Notes under the pieces: model-generated
Seen by the model: only the letters and a program-made list of their open reading frames with translations
Told to the model about the DNA's origin: nothing
The model's database searches: none
NCBI RefSeq assembly: GCF_033344935.1
Contig: NZ_JAWPMM010000001.1
Coordinates: 1,846,001-1,910,000 of the forward strand
Length of the DNA: 64,000 nucleotides
Source of the DNA: Reichenbachiella sp.
GTDB lineage: Bacteria; Bacteroidota; Bacteroidia; Cytophagales; Cyclobacteriaceae
Direction of reading: 5' to 3'
Position numbers and translations under genes: made by a program
Shown here: in pieces, positions 44,124 through 52,030 of the stretch
Layout: each line of letters opens with the position of its first letter
How positions within the stretch are numbered: position 1 is the stretch's first letter

Positions 44124-44912
44124 ATGTCTGATTCAATTAATACACTGAAGGCTTTCCATATTCAAAGCTCCATCAATTTAAAGGAGTGTAAGTCTACACT
44201 ATCGAGTTTGGTTATCGACTCCAGTTCTATGGACCTTTTCCTCAACCTGGGTGATGGGAAGTATGGGCGAATTTTCAACTATGGTGTCATGGTCTTTTAT
44301 GGCTGTAATCAAGAAGATATCTCTAAACTTTTTATGGAACTGGCCATTGTTGAAGATGTGAAAGCGTTGGAAAACTATTCAGACGACTTTGGGATAAAGC
44401 TGTCTGACGGAGATTACAAAATTGATTTCCATTACATCACCTTACCAGAAATTAATGAAGAGGTAATTCGGATAGCGATGCTCAATCTTGGGCAGAGTTT
44501 AGCACTTAAATACTATGATGCGGTTTCTCAAGATTTACTTTCCAGTATCCGTGAATTCACAGGTGAACTCGAGACGAAAGGAAAGCTAAAAATTAGTCAA
44601 AAGAATATCTTGAAGTTTGTTGGGAAAGCCCTTAATACACAAAACAGAATAGCAGAAAACCTATACATTTTTGACGCACCAGCTGTGACTTGGGAAAATG
44701 AGTATTTGGAGCAAGTGAACTTATCCTTGTCAAAGCATTTTGAGTTGAGCTCTAGATACCGTTCGATCGATAGTACCTTCAATATCATCAAAGACAACCT
44801 ATCGGCGTACTTGGATTTGTATCATCACAAGGAAAGCAGTAAGCTCGAATGGATTATTATTATTCTGATCCTGGTAGAAGTGATTGATACTTTCGTCTCC
44901 AAGATGTTTTAA
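44124..44912 (+). CDS. DUF155/RMD1-family protein
   Basis: This protein is 262 residues from the ATG at 44124 (MSDSINTLKAFHIQSSINLK). A long in-frame extension upstream runs through the promoter motif and the opposite-strand gene and is rejected. GKYGRIFNYGVMVFYGCN and the C-terminal KLEWIIIILILVEVIDTFV followed by SKMF are typical of the RMD1/RMND1/YagE (DUF155) family. A single tail-anchor membrane helix lies at the C terminus. In eukaryotes the members are mitochondrial inner-membrane proteins; the bacterial role is unknown. Its promoter motif links it to the ECF sigma gene that converges with it (stop codons one base apart). Confidence 0.8.
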   Translation: MSDSINTLKAFHIQSSINLKECKSTLSSLVIDSSSMDLFLNLGDGKYGRIFNYGVMVFYGCNQEDISKLFMELAIVEDVKALENYSDDFGIKLSDGDYKIDFHYITLPEINEEVIRIAMLNLGQSLALKYYDAVSQDLLSSIREFTGELETKGKLKISQKNILKFVGKALNTQNRIAENLYIFDAPAVTWENEYLEQVNLSLSKHFELSSRYRSIDSTFNIIKDNLSAYLDLYHHKESSKLEWIIIILILVEVIDTFVSKMF

Positions 44913-44913
44913 A

Positions 44914-45477
44914 CTATTTTTTTAGCTTTTGATACAACTCATTCACATGAGTGCGTGCGCGTTTGAGGCGCATTTTTACGGCACTTTCCGAAAGACCTAA
45001 ACTTTCCTGAATGTCTTTGATTGAATGCTTTTCCTTGTATTTAAGGAGTAAGAGCATTTTTTCCTCAGGGGAAATAACTTCGAGGAGTTCTTCTAAAATT
45101 TGAAAGGAGAGCTCCTCGGGTATTTCGTCTACTCCTTCAATCATTTCGGCCACTTCATCAGCCATTTTTTCTGTAATCACCTTGAGGACTTGGCTTTTTT
45201 TGTTTTTCCTAAGGTAATCCATACACGTATTATGTACGATGGCAAACAGCCAAGTTGAAAATTTTGCTTCACCTCTGAAATATTTGATTTTCAAAAAGAC
45301 TTTAATCAAAATTTCCTGGCAAAGGTCTTCAGCAGTGTCCTCATCTTTCACATAAGTCTTGCATTTTTTGAGAATGCTTTTTTCATGACGCTCAGTGAGT
45401 ACCGAGAAATAGGACAGGTTTTCTTCAGCCTGAAGGATAGTGATCAATTCTTCGTCAGAAATATTTTTATCAAACAT
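44914..45477 (-). CDS. ECF sigma factor (RpoE-like)
   Basis: This sigma-70 family protein is 187 residues from the ATG at 45477 (MFDKNISDEELITILQ). Region 2 has DTAEDLCQEILIKVFLKIKYFRGEAKFSTWLFAI with the -10 recognition part, and region 4 has HSIKDIQESLGLSESAVKMRLKRAR as the -35 helix-turn-helix. An upstream ORF extension reads through the promoter motif at 45489 and is not used. No anti-sigma gene is adjacent, so control may come from another locus or transcription. It diverges from the peptidase-ligase operon, whose promoter motif begins 12 bases from this start, and it probably directs the two identical motifs. Confidence 0.9.
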   Translation of the reverse strand: MFDKNISDEELITILQAEENLSYFSVLTERHEKSILKKCKTYVKDEDTAEDLCQEILIKVFLKIKYFRGEAKFSTWLFAIVHNTCMDYLRKNKKSQVLKVITEKMADEVAEMIEGVDEIPEELSFQILEELLEVISPEEKMLLLLKYKEKHSIKDIQESLGLSESAVKMRLKRARTHVNELYQKLKK

Positions 45478-45488
45478 GTAAGTGATAA

Positions 45489-45515
45489 GTGACTTTTTTA
45501 AATACCTGCGTCCAA
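45489..45515 (+). promoter_or_regulatory. Putative ECF sigma promoter B (peptidase-ligase operon)
   Basis: gtgacttttttaaa (45489-45502) then cctgcgtccaa (45505-45515), the same motif as at 44077. It lies 31 bases before the ATG at 45547. The gap between the sigma gene and the operon is only 69 bases, so the motif may also mark autoregulation. Confidence 0.6.
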
Positions 45516-45546
45516 TGATGAAATATAGATAAAGTATAGGCATAAA

Positions 45547-46272
45547 ATGCAAACTGCAATCAAAGAAAAAATATTAGATGTAGATATCAAGGCGCAGCCA
45601 AATGATGTCACCTGCGGGCCTACATGCTTGCATGGGGTGTACAATTATTACAAAGATGTGATTCCATTGGCTGAAGTCATTGAGCAGGTTAGTCAACTGT
45701 CAACGGGTGGAACCTTGGCTGTATTGCTGGGAACTCATGCGCTCAAGCGTGGATATGAGGCTACGATCTATACTTTCAACCTTCATGTTTTTGACCCTTC
45801 CTGGTTTGATGGAAAGGTGGATTTGATAGCAAAACTCAAAGCTCAGATGGAAGCAAAGGCTGACAACGAAGTATTGATTGCTGCGAGCCAGGCTTATATC
45901 GACTTTTTATCCTTAGGTGGAAAAATCAAATACGAAGCGTTGACTCCGGCTTTGATCAGATCCTATTTGGCAAAAGACATACCCATTCTTTCAGGTTTGA
46001 GTGCGACTTATTTGTACGATAGCCCGAGGGAATACGGAGAGTTTGAAGTGGTGTACAATGACGTGAAGGGTGAACCTAGCGGTCATTTCGTGATTGTGAA
46101 TGGATATAATCCGGATAGCAGACAGGTCTATATCGCAGATCCATTAAAGTATAACCCGATAAGTGATAATCAATATTATAAAGTGAGTTATCAGAAGTTA
46201 ATATCCTCTGTGATGTTAGGCGTGGTGACTTACGATGCCAACTTATTAATGATAGCGCCTAAACAAAACTAA
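45547..46272 (+). CDS. C39-like papain-fold peptidase
   Basis: This 241-residue protein has no signal peptide. QPNDVTCGPTCLHGVYNYY carries the nucleophile Cys23, EPSGHFVIVNGYN the His180, and RQVYIADPL the Asp198, the order of C39-type cysteine peptidases. Classic C39 domains cleave double-glycine leaders of peptides before export; this one is not fused to an ABC transporter and is cytoplasmic. It heads an operon in which the next gene starts three bases after its stop. Its partners are two amide ligases and an amidohydrolase, so it may trim or recycle the product rather than a secreted precursor, which is inference. Confidence 0.82.
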   Translation: MQTAIKEKILDVDIKAQPNDVTCGPTCLHGVYNYYKDVIPLAEVIEQVSQLSTGGTLAVLLGTHALKRGYEATIYTFNLHVFDPSWFDGKVDLIAKLKAQMEAKADNEVLIAASQAYIDFLSLGGKIKYEALTPALIRSYLAKDIPILSGLSATYLYDSPREYGEFEVVYNDVKGEPSGHFVIVNGYNPDSRQVYIADPLKYNPISDNQYYKVSYQKLISSVMLGVVTYDANLLMIAPKQN

Positions 46273-46275
46273 CTG

Positions 46276-47712
46276 ATGGCAAAACTTATTATTACAGAAA
46301 ACCCAGAGAAGTGGGATTTAGAATTCGAAGGAGTGACCGTAGTCACTCCCACAACGTACTTTGGTGACTCAGAATACCAGTCCAAAAAATTCAAGATCAT
46401 CAACTTGTGCAAATCGCACCAATACCAAAGTGTGGGCTACTATGTTTCACTATTGGCGGAGGCACGTGGGCATAAGGTGATCCCTGAGATAGCCACTTTA
46501 CAAGATTTTAGATTTCCTTCTTTGATCAAAGATGACGCGGAAGATTTCGAAGATATGATCAACGAAAGTTTGAAAGGAATATCGGAATCCAAGTTTGAGT
46601 TGAGGGTGTATTTTGGTCATACGGGAGAGCAGGCGTTTAGCCGATTGGGTGCGTTGTTGTTCAACCTGTACCAGGTACCTATAGTTCAGGCGGTATTTGT
46701 GAAGAAAGAGAAGTGGCAATTGCAGTCATTGAAGACCCTACATTTGAATGAAATAGGAGAAAACGATTTTCCTATGCTTCAAAAAGCCCTTCATTTCTAT
46801 GTCATGGGCAAAAATGTAGTGCGAAAAAAGTATGCACGCAAGAAGTATGATCTGGCAATTCTGTTGAGTCCAGAGGATCAAACGCCTCCTTCTTGTCCGA
46901 AGGCCATTCAGAAGTTTATCGCTGCTGCGGAAAAGAAGGGGTTCAATGTGGAGATTATCACCAAAAATGACATTGGTAAATTGGTGCAATACGATGCGCT
47001 ACTTATTCGTGTGACAACGAATGTAAACCACTATACTTATCGCTTTGCGAAGAAAGCGGAGTCTGAAGGGTTAGTAGTTTTCGACGACCCAAACTCAATT
47101 CTGAAGTGCACAAACAAAGTGTATTTACATGAGTTGCTAGTGGCTAACAAAATCAAGGTGCCAAAGTCTCATATTTTGAGAAAGGATCATCAGGAAATTC
47201 CAAGCGAGTTCAACTACCCATTGGTGATCAAACAGCCTGATGGTTCTTTCTCCAAGGGGGTGAAAAAGATTGCCAACGAAGAGGAGTTGAAGCCAGCACT
47301 GAAAGAACTGTTTAGCAAATCAGAACTGTTGATTCTTCAGGAATTTGTACCTACCTCTTATGATTGGCGAGTGGGTGTGATCGATGGCAAACCACTCTAT
47401 GTATGCAAGTACTATATGGCGCAAAATCATTGGCAGATCGTCGATTGGAAGAAGAACGGAGAGCACCGAGAAGGTAAGAGTGAAACATTAAAAGTAGAAG
47501 ATGCGCCGGCTAAATTGATCGAAACGGCGGTGAAGGCTACTTCACTCATTGGCAAAGGATTGTATGGCGTGGATATCAAAGAAATTGATGGCCATTTCTG
47601 TGTGATTGAAGTCAATGACAACCCGAGTATAGATGCTGGGGTAGAGGATAAAGTCCTCAAAAATGAGTTGTATGGAAGAATAATGGATGCTTATTTAAAT
47701 AGATTGAATTAA
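46276..47712 (+). CDS. RLAN-domain RimK-type ATP-grasp ligase
   Basis: This 478-residue protein has two parts. Residues 1-155 match the RimK-like ATP-grasp N-terminal (RLAN) layout (LCKSHQYQSVGYYVSLLAEARGH and LGALLFNLYQVPIVQAVFVKK). The ATP-grasp domain from about 190 has NKVYLHELLVANKIKVPKS, YPLVIKQPDGSFSKGVKK for ATP binding, LILQEFVPTSYDWRVGVIDG and the metal site GVDIKEIDGHFCVIEVNDNPS. RimK-type enzymes add amino acids such as glutamate through an amide bond. The acceptor here is unknown. The start of the next gene is one base after the stop. Confidence 0.9.
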   Translation: MAKLIITENPEKWDLEFEGVTVVTPTTYFGDSEYQSKKFKIINLCKSHQYQSVGYYVSLLAEARGHKVIPEIATLQDFRFPSLIKDDAEDFEDMINESLKGISESKFELRVYFGHTGEQAFSRLGALLFNLYQVPIVQAVFVKKEKWQLQSLKTLHLNEIGENDFPMLQKALHFYVMGKNVVRKKYARKKYDLAILLSPEDQTPPSCPKAIQKFIAAAEKKGFNVEIITKNDIGKLVQYDALLIRVTTNVNHYTYRFAKKAESEGLVVFDDPNSILKCTNKVYLHELLVANKIKVPKSHILRKDHQEIPSEFNYPLVIKQPDGSFSKGVKKIANEEELKPALKELFSKSELLILQEFVPTSYDWRVGVIDGKPLYVCKYYMAQNHWQIVDWKKNGEHREGKSETLKVEDAPAKLIETAVKATSLIGKGLYGVDIKEIDGHFCVIEVNDNPSIDAGVEDKVLKNELYGRIMDAYLNRLN

Positions 47713-47713
47713 G

Positions 47714-48970
47714 ATGAGTAACAGAATGCACTTGTTTCAGCGATATGGGATAGAGCTGGAATATATGATCGTAGATATTGATACTTTGGCTATTCGGCCA
47801 ATTACGGATGATTTTATCAAGAGTGTATTAGGCGAATACAGTAACGAAGTAGATCGTGGTTTGGTGACGTGGAGCAACGAACTGGTGCTTCATGTGCTGG
47901 AACTCAAATGTTCTAAGCCGGAAGCTGATCTCGTTGCATTAACTGAAGGATTTCAGAAAAATATTAAGGATATTAATCAGAAGCTTTTGGCTTACAATGC
48001 CAAGTTGATGCCGACGGCTGCCCACCCTTTGATGAACCCAGAGAAGGAGACTTTCTTGTGGCCGCACGACAATAATGAGATCTATGATATCTACAATCGT
48101 ATCTTCAACTGCAAAGGTCATGGCTGGTCCAACTTGCAAAGTACGCACCTCAACTTGCCGTTTTATGATGACGAGGAGTTTGCGCGACTGCATGCGGCCA
48201 TACGTTTGATTTTGCCTATTCTTCCGGGTATTGCGGCTAGTTCACCGATTTTGGATGGAGCGGCTACAGGCTATTTGGATAAGCGATTGGACTACTACCA
48301 GTCCAACCAAAAAGTGATCCCTGAGATTACTGGTAAGGTTATTCCTGAAAGGGCCTTCTCGAAAAGACATTATCACAAAATGATTTATGATCCGATTCAG
48401 GAGGCGGTAGCACCGTATGATAAAGAGAAAATCTTGGAGCCCGTATGGCTCAATTCTCGTGGGGCCATTGCCCGCTTCGATCGTGGCTCCATAGAAATAA
48501 GATTGTTGGACATTCAAGAATGCCCGAAAGCGGATATGGCCATTGTGGCACTGATCATTGGCGTATTGAAAGTGCTTACGGCCGAAAAAACATGCAGTGC
48601 GCATGATCAGCAAAGTTGGTCAGCGATTCCATTGAATAAAATATTCAAACAGATGATCATGACTGCCGAAAATACCGTCATCGCGAATGAGGATTATTTG
48701 ATGGCCTTTGGGATGGAAAAAGAAGAGGCGACAGCCAAGGAGCTGTGGAGCCATTTATTGGAATTGGTGAAAGTACATCACCCGGTTTTTATCGGACCTT
48801 GGTTGGATACCCTGCATGAGATTTTGGAGGCTGGGACTTTGGCGACGCGGATTATGACCGCCTTAGATGGTATATATACCGAAGAGAATATCAAACTCGT
48901 GTACAATGAGCTTTCAGATTGTTTGTCAAACAATGAAATTTTTGAGTTATGCGTAAAAGAAAAATTATAA
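47714..48970 (+). CDS. Carboxylate-amine ligase, GCS2 / YbdK-like
   Basis: This 418-residue glutamine-synthetase-fold ligase is of the glutamate-cysteine ligase type 2 family. YGIELEYMIVD is the metal-binding start, STHLNLPFYDDEEFARLHA and SIEIRLLDIQECPKADMA are family segments around the ATP and substrate site. YbdK-type enzymes form weak gamma-glutamylcysteine-like amides in vitro, and others in this family are of unknown substrate. The gene overlaps the end of the next gene's start region by 22 bases, so the operon is tightly packed. It is likely to form a second amide bond in the same product as the ATP-grasp enzyme, which is inference. Confidence 0.9.
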   Translation: MSNRMHLFQRYGIELEYMIVDIDTLAIRPITDDFIKSVLGEYSNEVDRGLVTWSNELVLHVLELKCSKPEADLVALTEGFQKNIKDINQKLLAYNAKLMPTAAHPLMNPEKETFLWPHDNNEIYDIYNRIFNCKGHGWSNLQSTHLNLPFYDDEEFARLHAAIRLILPILPGIAASSPILDGAATGYLDKRLDYYQSNQKVIPEITGKVIPERAFSKRHYHKMIYDPIQEAVAPYDKEKILEPVWLNSRGAIARFDRGSIEIRLLDIQECPKADMAIVALIIGVLKVLTAEKTCSAHDQQSWSAIPLNKIFKQMIMTAENTVIANEDYLMAFGMEKEEATAKELWSHLLELVKVHHPVFIGPWLDTLHEILEAGTLATRIMTALDGIYTEENIKLVYNELSDCLSNNEIFELCVKEKL

Positions 48971-49656
48971 TCACGTGTGAGCATGGCGGAAACTATATTC
49001 CGCGTGAGTTTAGATACTTATTTACAAAATATGAGAATGAATTAAATTCTCATCGAGGTTGGGATATTGGAGCACTGGAAGTAGCTAAGTATATGTCGAG
49101 ACACATTCCTGCTCCCTTGTCTTATCAGCGTGTGTCCCGGTTGCTGGTGGAGTCCAATAGATCCTTGCAAAATGAGGAACTGTTTTCTCAGTATTCAAGA
49201 GAATTGGAGAAGCCAATTAAGAAATATATTCTAGGCAAGTACTATCACCCGTATCGGAATGCCATTGAGAAGAATATATCCAGATGCATTGAAGAAGGGC
49301 AGGAGGTGCTTCACCTGTCGGTTCATAGTTTCACACCCGTCTGGAATGGTGTAAGGCGACAAGTGGATATAGGATTGCTTTGTGATGAGTCGAGGTGGCC
49401 TGAAATGGAGTTTTGTCAAATGTGGAAGACTCAGATCGAACAGTTATTGCCAAAAAAGTTGACCATGATCAATGTGCCTTATAATGGAGCCGATGATGGA
49501 TTTACTACCTATTTGAGAGAGCAATTTCCAGCGGAAAAGTATTTGGGAATTGAAATAGAAGTGAATCAGAAATATGCTGGAACCGAGGAGATGTCAGTGA
49601 TCAGATCAGCCTTGTCCAATAGCTTGATTATCTCGGAGGACTTGGTTGAGGAATAA
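48949..49656 (+). CDS. N-formylglutamate amidohydrolase-family protein
   Basis: This 235-residue protein is of the FGase family, zinc-dependent amidohydrolases that release formate from N-formylglutamate in the histidine pathway. Metal and catalytic segments are CEHGGNYIP, HRGWDIGA, LSVHSFTPVWNG and GIEIEVNQKY. No histidine-degradation gene is near. In published surveys of amidoligase operons, as I recall, FGase-like proteins accompany RimK and GCS2 ligases, where they may split the amide made by the ligases. It is the last gene of the operon and starts inside the ligase gene. An inverted-repeat element follows its stop directly. Confidence 0.88.
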   Translation: MRKRKIIITCEHGGNYIPREFRYLFTKYENELNSHRGWDIGALEVAKYMSRHIPAPLSYQRVSRLLVESNRSLQNEELFSQYSRELEKPIKKYILGKYYHPYRNAIEKNISRCIEEGQEVLHLSVHSFTPVWNGVRRQVDIGLLCDESRWPEMEFCQMWKTQIEQLLPKKLTMINVPYNGADDGFTTYLREQFPAEKYLGIEIEVNQKYAGTEEMSVIRSALSNSLIISEDLVEE

Positions 49657-49658
49657 AA

Positions 49659-49786
49659 AAGCTGTCTCAAAGGTCCGTGTTTACATCATAACGAGTGGAA
49701 CGAAGTGATCTTATTGTTCAGACACCGATCGTATTGTAAGATGGTTTCACGGCGTTCGCAATGACGAACTATTTTTGAGACAGCTT
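49659..49786. repeat. Long inverted-repeat element after the ligase operon
   Basis: Perfect 13-base ends, aagctgtctcaaa (49659-49671) and tttgagacagctt (49774-49786), enclose about 100 bases. Inside lies cgttcgcaatgacg (49753-49766), which occurs in the opposite orientation at 58898-58911 next to another repeat. It may end transcription of the operon and of the M56 gene, or be a small non-coding mobile repeat. Confidence 0.65.
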
Positions 49787-49815
49787 CATTTTGTAAGCAA
49801 TTTGGTTATTTTGAC

Positions 49816-51063
49816 TTAAGACAGCTTAAATGTAATAGGTAGAATCATTCTCACTTTCACCGGCTTGTTATCTACCAAACCTGGCGCCCATTTTGCAGCA
49901 CTTTTCATCACGCGAACCGCTTCCGCATCGCAGCCTGCTCCAATGCCTTTGATGGACTTTACTTCGGTGAGCTGTCCGGTTTCGTCTACGATAAACTGGA
50001 CGAACACTTTACCTTCTATGCCATCTTTTCTTGCCTGAGTAGGATATTCCATGTTGCCAGCGATCCATTGATAAAACTCAGTCATTCCGCCGCTAGGATC
50101 AGGTAGGACTTCCACTTGGTCATAAACTCCCTCCATGCCTTCCGCTTTTTTTACAGCTGAAGTTTGTACTTGAGCGATGGCTTTTGCTGCTTCTTGATCA
50201 TTCATTTCGCTGAGCTGTTCTACAGCATCTTCGCATCCAAAGGTCAGTACTAGTCCCAACCCTAGGACAAAGGGGATGATTTGTTTGATTTTCATAATTT
50301 GATTGTTTTGTTGATTTATCATTTTAATTCTTTTTAGTGTCGACGAGGTATGAAAGGCGTGTGCCAACTCATAGCCTTGTGCTCTGATGGTATGTGCTGC
50401 CAAGGTTTGAATATAGGACTCCCTATTTGCGTTTTGGATCGCTTGGGCATCTGCTAGATATTCATGATTGATTCGTGCTAATTTTTTGATGATATATATG
50501 AATGGATTGATCCACAATAGGGCTGTAATCAATTCAAAGAATAGGATATCTAAAGAGTGCCATTCCTTTGCATGCACTTTCTCATGGCTAAGAATTAAGT
50601 CTTGCTCTTCGGTGGAAAGTTGACTGCCTAAAAAAACTGTATCGAGAAATGTATAAGCTTCAGCACTGTCGGCAATGATGCATTGACGTACCTGATCTAT
50701 CTTTTGAGATTGAGGCCTTTTCAACAATAGTGTTGCTGTCCTTCCAATCAATTTGATCAATAGAATTGTTGAAATAGACATATATACCCAAGGTAAGTAG
50801 GAGAGGAAATTCATTCCTTGGGTGGTAGGGGAAGCATCCATTGATACCGCATCTAGAAAAATTGTGCCCGCTACGAGGTTCGATGGTACGCCTTCGAATC
50901 GAAAGGAAATTAAAGGAATGATTAATGATAGTGTAGCGCTACCTAATAAAAAGAAGCGATTGAAGTTGAATGACTTTTCGTTCTTCAGCGCCAAAAGGTA
51001 GAATAGACTAAAGGCACCTAAGGCCAAACCAGATTCTAAGAGATAGTTGAGTAGGTTATTCAT
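49816..51063 (-). CDS. M56-family metallopeptidase with C-terminal TonB domain (BlaR1-like)
   Basis: This membrane protein is about 415 residues from the ATG at 51063, which overlaps the blaI stop by eight bases. Membrane helices and the zinc motif HEKVHAKEWH, with NHEYLADAQAIQ after it, mark an M56 peptidase at about 150-250. A further helix precedes a short linker with a TonB C-terminal domain (residues 340-415, VFVQFIVDETGQLTEVKSIK and WAPGLVDNKPVKVRMILPIT). The BlaI repressor gene precedes it, so it is probably the sensor protease that relieves BlaI repression after a cell envelope signal. The TonB part may instead connect to an outer-membrane partner. Confidence 0.88.
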   Translation of the reverse strand: MNNLLNYLLESGLALGAFSLFYLLALKNEKSFNFNRFFLLGSATLSLIIPLISFRFEGVPSNLVAGTIFLDAVSMDASPTTQGMNFLSYLPWVYMSISTILLIKLIGRTATLLLKRPQSQKIDQVRQCIIADSAEAYTFLDTVFLGSQLSTEEQDLILSHEKVHAKEWHSLDILFFELITALLWINPFIYIIKKLARINHEYLADAQAIQNANRESYIQTLAAHTIRAQGYELAHAFHTSSTLKRIKMINQQNNQIMKIKQIIPFVLGLGLVLTFGCEDAVEQLSEMNDQEAAKAIAQVQTSAVKKAEGMEGVYDQVEVLPDPSGGMTEFYQWIAGNMEYPTQARKDGIEGKVFVQFIVDETGQLTEVKSIKGIGAGCDAEAVRVMKSAAKWAPGLVDNKPVKVRMILPITFKLS

Positions 51064-51433
51064 GATCAGTGGATTTATGTTCTTTTTTGGCAAGTTCGAC
51101 TAGTTCATTGAGCTCATTTACACTCAGATTATTCTCTTCTGCGAAGAAGGAAACCAAATTTTTGAATGACCCACCAAAATAGCCATCCATGAAGTTGGAT
51201 AAATAGAATTTGGAGTAGTCCTTCTTTGCCACGATTGGAAAGTATTCATAAGTTTTGCCGTAGGCTTTGTGCGAGACAAACTCTTTTGTTTCCAATATTC
51301 TCACAATTGTAGAGACTGTATTATAAGCCGGCTTAGGCTCCGGTAGTTTGGCAATGATGTCATGCACCACGCCTCTTTCGATTTGCCACAGTGCCTTCAT
51401 GACCTGTTCTTCCGCTTTTGTTAGTTCTTTCAT
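51056..51433 (-). CDS. BlaI/MecI-family transcriptional repressor
   Basis: This 125-residue winged-helix protein opens KELTKAEEQVMKALWQIERG with the recognition region KPAYNTVSTIVRILETKEFV, as in BlaI, MecI and CopY. The C-terminal dimerisation part carries the site at which partner peptidases cut relatives. The M56 gene follows with an 8-base overlap. In Bacteroidota such pairs regulate a variety of envelope or metal genes; no beta-lactamase lies here. The operator is expected between 51434 and 51563, an AT-rich stretch with no clear palindrome noticed. Confidence 0.92.
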   Translation of the reverse strand: MKELTKAEEQVMKALWQIERGVVHDIIAKLPEPKPAYNTVSTIVRILETKEFVSHKAYGKTYEYFPIVAKKDYSKFYLSNFMDGYFGGSFKNLVSFFAEENNLSVNELNELVELAKKEHKSTDHE

Positions 51434-51563
51434 ATTACTTAATTTCTTTACAATCTTATAACTATAAACTTAGTTATACAACTAAAATAATAATTAATTA
51501 ACTAAAAATATGGTTGATTCTGCCAATATGTATTTTGTTATTCCTGTTTTTCTTACTTTCAAC

Positions 51564-51595
51564 TATGCAATGTAGTTGCAAAGAGACTATATTTG
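51564..51595 (+). promoter_or_regulatory. Fur-family operator and promoter of the zinc-like operon
   Basis: TGCAATGTAGTTGCA (51566-51580) is a palindrome of GCAAT and its mate GTTGC around three bases. It sits just before TATATTTG (51588-51595), a full -7 element, and so covers the -33 region. The same spaced palindrome occurs at 54403-54420. The regulator gene starts six bases after the -7 element. Confidence 0.6.
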
Positions 51596-51600
51596 CACTC

Positions 51601-52026
51601 ATGGAAACTAAGGGACGAAAAGAGATACTCAAACGACATGGCATGAGAGTTACAGATTGCCGATTAGATGTTTTGGATTTATTCATCAATAGAAAACAAG
51701 CGCTCTCTCAAAAAGATTTAGAAGAGAACCTCACTGCTTATGACCGAGTGACACTATACCGTACATTACACAGTTTTATTGATAGTGGTGTACTTCACAA
51801 AATCCCAAATGACAATGGTATAGCTTCCTATGGTGTATGTTTTGATACTTGTAGTCCTGAATCTCATCAGCACGATCATGTGCATTTCAAATGCACGGCT
51901 TGCGGGCAATTAGAATGTATAGAGGAACACATTCACTTGCCAGCCATTAGTCTTCCTCGAGATTATAAAATGGGCGCCGTAGACATTATAGTAAATGGCG
52001 TTTGTGGAACTTGTACCGCGGGATAA
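51601..52026 (+). CDS. Fur-family repressor, probably zinc-responsive (Zur-like)
   Basis: This protein is 141 residues from the ATG at 51601 (METKGRKEILKRHGMRVTD); an upstream extension covers the promoter and is rejected. The winged helix has RDVLDLFINRKQALSQKDLEEN-like spacing with DRVTLYRTLHSFIDSGVLH. The metal-binding part has CFDTCSPESHQHDHVHFKC, TACGQLECIEEHIHLPA and CGTCTAG with two CxxC-type cysteine pairs for structural zinc and a His cluster for sensing. Its operon mates are a TonB receptor and a His-rich lipoprotein, which point to zinc uptake, though iron or manganese cannot be excluded from sequence alone. Confidence 0.85.
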   Translation: METKGRKEILKRHGMRVTDCRLDVLDLFINRKQALSQKDLEENLTAYDRVTLYRTLHSFIDSGVLHKIPNDNGIASYGVCFDTCSPESHQHDHVHFKCTACGQLECIEEHIHLPAISLPRDYKMGAVDIIVNGVCGTCTAG

Positions 52027-52030
52027 GATC

